Program-made: the position numbers and the translations under genes
Notes under the pieces: model-generated
Told to the model about the DNA's origin: nothing
The model's database searches: none
What the model saw: only the letters and a program-made list of their open reading frames with translations
From: Pavlovales sp. CCMP2436
Taxonomy: Eukaryota; Haptophyta; Pavlovophyceae; Pavlovales
Assembly: GCA_026770615.1 (NCBI GenBank)
Contig: MU631333.1
Location: 592,554-602,606 of the forward strand
Length of the DNA stretch: 10,053 nt
Reading direction: 5' to 3'
Shown: positions 5,255 to 10,053 of the stretch, piece by piece
How positions within the stretch are numbered: the stretch's first letter is position 1
Layout: each line of letters starts with the position of its first letter

Positions 5255-7087
5255 ATGGAGGCGCCCACGTGCCCGATCAATCAGACGCCCATCGAGCAGC
5301 CGGTGACGCTCGCGTGCGGCCACTCGTACGACGCCGAGGCCCTCGAGGAATACCGCGTGCACGGCATGCAATTCTCAGTGCGCGGCCGGCTGACAGCGCC
5401 GGTGGAGAAGGCGTGCTGCCTGTGCAAGATGCCGATCCCGAACATGCATCTGCCCTGCTTCGGCCTCTCGGTCAACGTCGCGATGCGCGAGCTCATCCAC
5501 GGCCTCGGCGCGCTGGAGCAGGAGCGCAACGAGCTGCTGCAGGAGCGCGACGAGCTGCTGCGGCGCCCGTTCGCGCTCCCGCCCAAGCGCAACAACCCGC
5601 GCCCGGCGCGGGGCGCGCCGCTGCCAGAGTCTGAGATGCCAGACGAGCCGCTCCACGAGGCGATTCTGCCCGGCGAGACGTGGGGCGAGGCGGAGGCGGC
5701 GGCGGAGGCGGCGGAGGCGGCGTCGGTGGAGACAGTGGAAACCGCACGCGCGGCCGTGATCTCGGCGCGCGCCGCCTCGGGCCAGGCGTGCGCCCCAGCG
5801 GGTGTGGCACGCAAGGCATCTGTCGCCGCACGCGCCGCCGCGGGCTCGGCGGAGGCGGTCGAGGTGTTCGGATGGGAGGGCCCTGCTGCGGCTGCGGCAG
5901 CGGCGGCGGCGGCGGCGGCTGCGGCGGCTGCGGCGGCTGGGGGCGACGCGGCCGGGAGCGACGAGACGGTAGACGCGTTGTTCCCGTGCGACGCGACTGG
6001 TTGCGAGTTCAGGGCTACCCAGGTGCACGGCCTCCGCGGCCACAAGCAGCGCAAACACTTTCTGCTGCAGCTCCAGCCGCTGCCGCCGGATGCCGTGCGC
6101 CGCCGCCGCCCGCCGCAGTCAGCGAGTGGCGAGTGCGACGAGCCGGGCTGCAGGGCGGCAGTCTGCAATGGCCTTAGCCACTACCAGTTCTCAGACGTGC
6201 TCGCCTCTGAGTTCTGCACGCCCATTGGTGGCGCGCTCACCGCCGGCGCGAGTGCGAATGAAGACGGGGCGGCCTCGCCGATCGCGCAGGATCTTGCGAC
6301 CCAGCGGCCTGCGGGCAAGCGGCAGCAAAAAAGGCGCGCGCACGGCAGCGAGGAGCCGCAGTGCACGTGCGACGTGCCTGGCTGTGAGTACACGACCACA
6401 CGCGTGGACAACCTTGATAGCCACCAGCGCGCACACAGCACCCTGCCACAGCCGCAACTTTCGCAAGTGTGCGACGAACCCGGCTGCAGCTACAAGTGCC
6501 GTGTAGCGCATGTACTCGCGGCACACAAGCGGTTACACGGCGACGAGCAGGCGTTCGCATGCGACGTGCCCGACTGTGGGTACATGACCACTCAGGCGAG
6601 CAATTTTGAGAGGCACAAGCGGCGCTGGCACAGCGGGCAGCCGCAGCCACAGCTTGAGACTCAGCTGCAGCCCCAGCCGCTGCCACCGGTGCGCCGCCGC
6701 CGCCCGCCGCAGACAGCAAGTGGTGAGTGCGACGAGCCGGGCTGCAGGGCGGCAGTCTGCAACGGCCTTAGCCACCACCAGTTCTCAGACGTGCTCGCCT
6801 TTGAGTTCTGCACGCCCATTGGCGGCGCGCTCACCGCCGGCGCGAGTGCAAGTGAAGACGGGGCGGCCTTGCCGATCGCGCAGGATCTTGCGACCCGCAC
6901 GCAGCGGCCTGCGGGCAAGAGGCCTGCGGGCGAGAGGCAGCTCCCGCTAGACGCGGAGGACAGACCACACGCGTGCGACTCGCCCGGCTGCGAGTACACG
7001 ACGACGTGCACAGACAACCTCGGTCAGCACAAGCGCACGCACAGCGGCGCGCGCACACGGTCACCAGCGGGCGAGGCCACGTCCTGA
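5255..7087 (+). CDS. RING/U-box-like plus C2H2 zinc-finger protein, 610 aa
   Basis: One uninterrupted frame from an ATG in good context (A at -3, G at +4). Residues 6-82 form a RING/U-box-like module: CPI at 6-8, CGHSYDAEAL from 21, CCLCKMPIPN from 54, then VNVAMRELI (73-81). C21-x-H23 and C54-x2-C57 fit RING ligands, but the second Cys of the first pair is Asn9, so the fold may be U-box-like or bind one zinc. Residues 84-104 are a short coiled coil (EQERNELLQERDELL). An acidic-to-Ala-rich linker includes 18 consecutive Ala (211-228). C2H2 fingers of the C-x4-C type lie at 245-268, 372-394, 406-428, 436-459 and 574-596, with a recurrent CDxPGCxYxTT pattern. Near-identical 81-residue cassettes occur at 276-356 and 476-556. 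The likely role is a ubiquitin ligase whose fingers bind nucleic acid or a protein target. This is inference; no exact family is recognised. Confidence 0.85.
   Translation: MEAPTCPINQTPIEQPVTLACGHSYDAEALEEYRVHGMQFSVRGRLTAPVEKACCLCKMPIPNMHLPCFGLSVNVAMRELIHGLGALEQERNELLQERDELLRRPFALPPKRNNPRPARGAPLPESEMPDEPLHEAILPGETWGEAEAAAEAAEAASVETVETARAAVISARAASGQACAPAGVARKASVAARAAAGSAEAVEVFGWEGPAAAAAAAAAAAAAAAAAAGGDAAGSDETVDALFPCDATGCEFRATQVHGLRGHKQRKHFLLQLQPLPPDAVRRRRPPQSASGECDEPGCRAAVCNGLSHYQFSDVLASEFCTPIGGALTAGASANEDGAASPIAQDLATQRPAGKRQQKRRAHGSEEPQCTCDVPGCEYTTTRVDNLDSHQRAHSTLPQPQLSQVCDEPGCSYKCRVAHVLAAHKRLHGDEQAFACDVPDCGYMTTQASNFERHKRRWHSGQPQPQLETQLQPQPLPPVRRRRPPQTASGECDEPGCRAAVCNGLSHHQFSDVLAFEFCTPIGGALTAGASASEDGAALPIAQDLATRTQRPAGKRPAGERQLPLDAEDRPHACDSPGCEYTTTCTDNLGQHKRTHSGARTRSPAGEATS
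5885..5938 (+). repeat. GCN tract encoding 18 alanines
   Basis: Eighteen GCG/GCT/GCA codons in a row within the 610-residue gene. The mixed codons suggest some age or selection to interrupt the tract. Flanking sequence (5690-5720) holds a further GCGGAG repeat. Confidence 0.95.
6080..6322 (+). repeat. Internal cassette duplication, copy 1
   Basis: This matches 6680-6922, 600 bp downstream, almost base for base, apart from a 6-bp insertion in this copy and a compensating 6-bp insertion in the second. It encodes RRRRPPQ, then a C-x4-C half-finger, then a Gly/Ala-rich segment. Confidence 0.92.
6680..6922 (+). repeat. Internal cassette duplication, copy 2
   Basis: Second copy of 6080-6322. Changes include Tyr to His at the SHYQ/SHHQ position, Ser to Phe before EFC, and an added Arg-Thr near its end. 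Three canonical fingers lie between the copies and one follows, so the duplicated block may originally have been cassette plus finger(s). Confidence 0.92.
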
Positions 7088-7538
7088 GCAGGACTTTGGC
7101 AATGAGTTATATTAATTGATGAGTAATGAAGGGGGGTTCTGGTTGGCGGTGTGACAATCACAAATCATCAAGCTGATCTTATTACGAAGTACTTCAGCGC
7201 TCCGACGAAAGCAGACAGAGGTTCCGACGCGCTACACTATATTATTATTACTGGAAGGGATTTAATATTAAATATGAATAGGACCGCTAATGCAGCGGCA
7301 GCCCGCAGCAGGCCGATGCTCGGTCTTTCTTCGAAAACTATTAAATTAAATCCCAATCACCATGACCATGTAGTTACATGCATACTAATACTACTCATCG
7401 CGACATCTTAGTACCAGGTAAAAATATCGAGCTCAATGCAAGCGGCAAGAAGAGCGCGGATAAAACGGCGGCCCGAGATGGCAAAGGAGGACGAGGCGTG
7501 AGGACTGATTACATATAGTTACACGTGCGTTGATTTAA
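7088..7538. other. Convergent intergenic region, AT-rich
   Basis: The 3' UTRs of the plus zinc-finger gene and the minus kinase gene converge here. GGGATTTAAT at 7257-7266 and its inverse ATTAAATCCC at 7345-7354 form a 10-bp inverted repeat about 80 bp apart around a GC-richer patch. No AATAAA is seen just after the plus-gene stop. A small open frame at 7151-7411 has no coding character. Confidence 0.5.
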
Positions 7539-7544
7539 TTTATT
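7539..7544 (-). promoter_or_regulatory. AATAAA poly(A) signal of the kinase gene
   Basis: AATAAA on the minus strand, 86 bp beyond the kinase stop codon at 7630-7632. Position and sequence both fit a eukaryotic polyadenylation signal. Confidence 0.55.
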
Positions 7545-7629
7545 AGTTATATCGATTTGGCCCCCGCACGCCGCGAAAGGCCGCGTCACCAGGAGTAGGC
7601 TGGTAACTATAACTTTCAGCAGGAAGCGG

Positions 7630-8870
7630 TCAGTCTGTGCGCCCGGGCTGCCCCGTGACACCTCCTGGACCCCTGTCCCCAGCGAGCTGCATGCTTGCGA
7701 GGGCGGTGAGCACAGGCCCGGCCGCTGCCGCGCCCGGCCGCGCGCCGCCCTCGCCCGCCGTCGCCGCCACTGTCTCCTCGGAGCTTTGCCTCGCGAGCTG
7801 CGCCTCGCGGTAACCTCGCAACTCCTGCGCTGTGACGCTGCTGGAGCCGACCAGGGGGGCGAACCCGCCGCCGCCGCCGACGCCCGCGCAGACAGCGCGC
7901 GCAGCCGGGTTGGTGACGGCTCCCGGCGTGGCGAGCGGGGGGACGGCGCCCGCACTCGAGAAGGGCAGCTCGCGAGGCACACGCTGCTCGCGTGCGTTGG
8001 GGCTGCGCACCGCACCCGTACTGCCCCGCACCTCCGCGCTGCTCGAGGCGGGCACAGCGGGCGCAGAGGGCGCGCTGAGCGGGCCGGGCACTTCCGTCAG
8101 CGCCGGGAAGCCAGACAGAAGGCGACGGGTGCCGCGCGCGGGCGAGGGGAAGGGCGAGGAGGAGAGGGCGGCCAGGCAGCCGGAAGAGCCGCCTGCGAAG
8201 GGGGAGAGCGCCAGGAAGGAGGGCGCACGGCTCGCGACAGTTGGGTGCAGCCCGGGTTCGGACGGCTGCCCGCTCGCACCCAAGCCCGAGAGGAAGCCAG
8301 ACGAACCCCCCATCTGCGCCAGCGCCAGGAAGGAGGGCGCACGGCTCGCGACAGGTGGGTGGAGTCCCGGCTCTGCTGGCTGCCAGCTCGCGCCCATTCC
8401 CGAGAGGAAGCCGCAAGAACCCCCCATCGGCGACAGCGTCAAGAAGGAGGGCGCCCGGCTCGTGGCGGTGGGCAGGAGTCCTGGCTGCGCCGGCTGGCCG
8501 AAGGTGGAGCGGAAGAGAGCGCGTGAGTGCAAGGCCGGACTGACAACCGGACTGGCTAGCCCGGACGCAGAGGCAGAGGTGAGGGGCGAGGCGTGCGCCC
8601 TAACTCCCCCCGCTGCCTCTGAAGCCCCTCCCGGCGTGGCTCTCTCTCCCGGAGCCTGCAGCCCGAACGCCTTCGCGAGGTCGGCCATCGCAGCGACGGC
8701 AGCAGCGGCGGGCGGTGCGGACAGTGCGCCACTCAGTCCAGGAGAGAGTCCGGGAGCGAGTCTATCTGACTTGCGGGAGGGCAGGGGGTGCAGCGCGGGC
8801 GGTGCGTGTGCGTGCAGCCAGGGCGAGGAGAGCGCCGCCGCTGCAGACACGCGTAGCAGAGGGTCAAAGG
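7630..8870 (-). CDS. SRPK-like kinase, last exon: kinase end plus repeat tail
   Basis: This exon follows the one at 9102-9228; the junction codon is split G|CC (Ala). The first residues, FDPLLRVSAAAALSSPWL, are the final helices of a CMGC/SRPK kinase domain (the conserved Arg and the PWL end), continuing the PML of the previous exon. About 395 residues follow, rich in Ser, Pro, Ala and Gly and probably disordered. They contain three 38-residue repeats (8164-8496) with the core SRAPSFLAL..MGGSSGFLSG. The acceptor is strong: a long C-rich tract ending CCCCGCAG at 8871. The opposite strand is also open for 357 codons (7832-8905), an effect of GC-rich composition. Known SRPKs usually end soon after the PWL motif, so a tail of this length is unusual. 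A downstream AATAAA supports the stop at 7630. Function of the tail is unknown. Confidence 0.8.
8164..8496 (-). repeat. Three 114-bp coding repeats in the kinase tail
   Basis: Minus-strand units start at QP residues 38 codons apart, giving an exact 114-bp step for the first two and a diverged third end. Shared protein core: QPxxPGLxPxxxSRAPSFL. Many changes between units are at first or second codon positions, so constraint on the peptide is moderate. Confidence 0.85.
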
Positions 8871-9101
8871 CTGCGGGGGGTGGGAGGGGGGGGGGGATTG
8901 GGTGAGCGAAGGAAGGGGTGAGCAAAGGGAGGAGAGGGCAAGCGGTTTGTCAGTTGCATGTCGGAAGGTGCATCTCTGCTGTTTGCTCGTCAGCGCGTGT
9001 AGCTAAGCTGTCCCTATCAAAGAAGTTTAGTCGTCATCCATGCAGCATTAAGGGGGGGGGAGGGGGGGCTACAAAGGGGCTAATGCTCAAAATGAACACA
9101 C
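8871..9101 (-). other. Kinase-gene intron, 231 bp
   Basis: On the minus strand it starts GTGTGT after CTTG and ends in a long pyrimidine tract, CCCCCCGCAG. Phase 1 on both sides restores an uninterrupted SRPK family alignment (PML-A-FDP). It contains two long C-runs on this strand (G-runs on plus at about 8886-8896 and 9052-9068). Confidence 0.85.
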
Positions 9102-9228
9102 CAAGCATGGGTTCTACGAAGAGCGCAAACGCTTCGGCCTCTTCTACGGGCCAGTGGTACTTGCCGGCGAGCACGGAGCGGAGCGGCCAGGAGTGCAGCT
9201 CGCTCTTCTGGATCTTTCTCAAATCACC
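9102..9228 (-). CDS. SRPK-like kinase, penultimate exon
   Basis: Read on the minus strand this exon gives 42 residues: GDLRKIQKSELHSWPLRSVL, then a segment with GKYHW, EEAEAF and VEPML. It matches the SRPK (SR-protein kinase, CMGC group) segment just before the last helix of the C-lobe: G-(E/D)-L-x-x-I, W-x-L-x-x-V-L, K-Y-x-W, E-E-A-x-x-F, P-M-L. SRPKs phosphorylate Arg/Ser dipeptides of splicing factors. The acceptor is CAG at 9229-9231; an alternative AG lies at 9233-9234. The donor is CTTG|GTGTGT. Catalytic motifs (HRD, DFG, and the DEDH segment) are not in the window and must lie on exons beyond 10053 on this strand, across an intron of at least 825 bp. Family assignment is firm for this piece; substrate is inference. 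Confidence 0.85.
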
Positions 9229-9550
9229 CTGCCTGTTCACACGAGAAGTGTTCATATCATGATGGTGTTAGTGATGGCGATGGTGGATAAGGTCCAGAGT
9301 TTGGGTCGGTATTAAGTGAGCAGCCAGCTTAAATTCCGGAGAGAGTCGACGTGTGCGCGGGTCTCTTTTTTTCCCCATTTTTTCTTTCTACTCCGAATGA
9401 TTGGCTCAGTGAATCCACAGCCTTAGACGTGCTCAGTTGGCGCGCTCAGTTTGCGCCCACTCCTACCCAGATGTGGCGGGGAGCGGAGGCACTCACAATC
9501 CAAGATTTGTTTTTCTAATCATTGCCCAGGCAATGCGCGCGTGCGAGGGG

Positions 9551-9628
9551 GTTGGTGTGTGAGTGTGTTTGTGTGTTGGGGGGGGGGATGTATGTGCGTG
9601 TGTGTGTGCGTGTATGTGCGTGTGTGTG
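9551..9628. repeat. TG-rich microsatellite with a G-run
   Basis: Imperfect (TG)n with GTGTGCGTG variants and a run of ten G in the middle (9578-9587). Together with the tract at 9832-9930 it makes much of the region low in complexity. Confidence 0.9.
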
Positions 9629-9811
9629 CAACTCGCGGGTACGCGCAGCCAGTCGACAGGACTCGCCTAGCACCACCGCGCGTTGCCCAATTTAATCGGT
9701 CAGAGTAATCAAATGAATTTAATCAATCAGATTAATCGCATTCGTGGATATGGCACTGGTCAAAGATGACCCATCACGGTACAGCCCGGAAGGAGCAAAT
9801 CGGCTGGGAGA

Positions 9812-10039
9812 TACCGCAGTGCGTCTGACTCTGTGTGTGTGTGTGTGTGTGTCCGTCTATGTGTCTCTGTGTGTGTCTGCCTGCCTGCCTGTGTGTGTGC
9901 CTGTGCTGCTGCCTGTGCCTGTCGTTGTGTGGGTACCGCAGTGCTGCAAGGGCGCCTGACTGTGTGTCCTGGAGTAGGGGTAGAGAGGATAGGATGGGGG
10001 CATGGGTGTCTGTCTGTGCCAGAGCGCCTGACTATGTTT
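9812..10039. repeat. Composite repeat: TACCGCAGTG...CGCCTGACT units
   Basis: TACCGCAGTGC occurs at 9812 and 9934 (122 bp apart), each followed by CTGACT and GTGTGT. A third partial unit, GCGCCTGACTATGTTT, lies at 10022. The TG tract sits inside each unit, suggesting a larger satellite-like array continuing to the right. Confidence 0.65.
9832..9930. repeat. TG microsatellite with CTGC and CTGT variants
   Basis: (TG)n from 9832, shifting to CTGCCTGCCTG near 9878-9890 and CTGTGCC words near 9899-9920. Confidence 0.9.
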
Positions 10040-10053
10040 AGGGGTGGGTGTTG

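Larger units (their letters stand above)
9229..10053 (-). other. Probable kinase intron, repeat-rich
   Basis: No kinase exon can be recognised on the minus strand between 9229 and the window end, so this is read as intron (or 5' region). It holds T-runs (9365-9386), poly-G and TG tracts, and composite repeats. A short plus-strand frame near 9744-9815 (MDMALVKDDPSRYSPEGANR) reads like peptide but runs straight into TG repeats and has no support. Confidence 0.5.

Noticed and set aside
4981..5634. 217-codon plus-strand frame overlapping the start of the zinc-finger gene
   Set aside because: Its second half is an Arg/Ala-rich shadow of the 610-residue gene in another frame. The first 65 codons read plausibly, but start in AT-rich DNA and have no domain.
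5281..6168. Long minus-strand open frames opposite the zinc-finger gene
   Set aside because: They have Ala/Ser/Arg-rich shadow composition; the plus frame has RING-like and C2H2 motifs.
7832..8905. 357-codon open frame on the plus strand opposite the kinase tail
   Set aside because: The minus strand has an excellent splice acceptor and an SRPK continuation in frame, so the plus frame is best explained by GC-rich composition with few stop codons. The repeats make both strands look structured.
9744..9815. Exon beginning MDMALVKDDPSRYSPEGANR
   Set aside because: It has no supporting splice context or family match and runs directly into TG repeats.

Overview
The window looks like nuclear DNA of a unicellular eukaryote, most likely an alga with GC-rich coding sequence (a haptophyte or similar lineage is a guess from style only). 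The reasons are GC-rich coding islands in much more AT-rich non-coding DNA, GT-AG introns with pyrimidine tracts, C2H2 zinc fingers, an SR-protein-kinase-type kinase end, AATAAA-like poly(A) signals, a TATA box, and many microsatellites and minisatellites. I see no operons, bacterial ribosome binding sites, phage or CRISPR features.

Layout. 1-935: the 3' part of an unrecognised plus-strand gene as two or three small exons, between a 32-bp minisatellite partly related to its own exon and an 11-bp minisatellite (931-1073). 1507-2424, minus: a HAD-superfamily hydrolase with an internally duplicated N-terminus and a TATA box upstream. 2651-4880: about 2.2 kb mostly without genes. It holds a cluster of GTTTGCC-type motifs in inverted arrangement, one possible short minus exon, a dispersed repeat in three copies with an intron-like core, and a hairpin-rich block (4647-4823). 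4888-5166, minus: a possible small CxxC protein, divergent from the next gene.

5255-7087, plus: the largest intact gene, 610 residues. It combines an N-terminal RING/U-box-like module, a short coiled coil, an 18-alanine tract and five C2H2 fingers, with an approximately 81-residue cassette present twice. 7630-9228, minus: the 3' end of an SRPK-like protein kinase, two exons joined across a well-supported 231-bp intron. The last kinase subdomain is followed by an unusually long, low-complexity tail with three 38-residue repeats. 9229-10053 is probably its upstream intron, full of TG and composite repeats.

No pathway links these genes. A RING/U-box zinc-finger protein and an SRPK are both plausible nuclear regulators, but their adjacency is not evidence of joint function. 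The most interesting points are the domain combination at 5255-7087, the repeat tail on the kinase, and the dispersed repeat with a GT-AG core.
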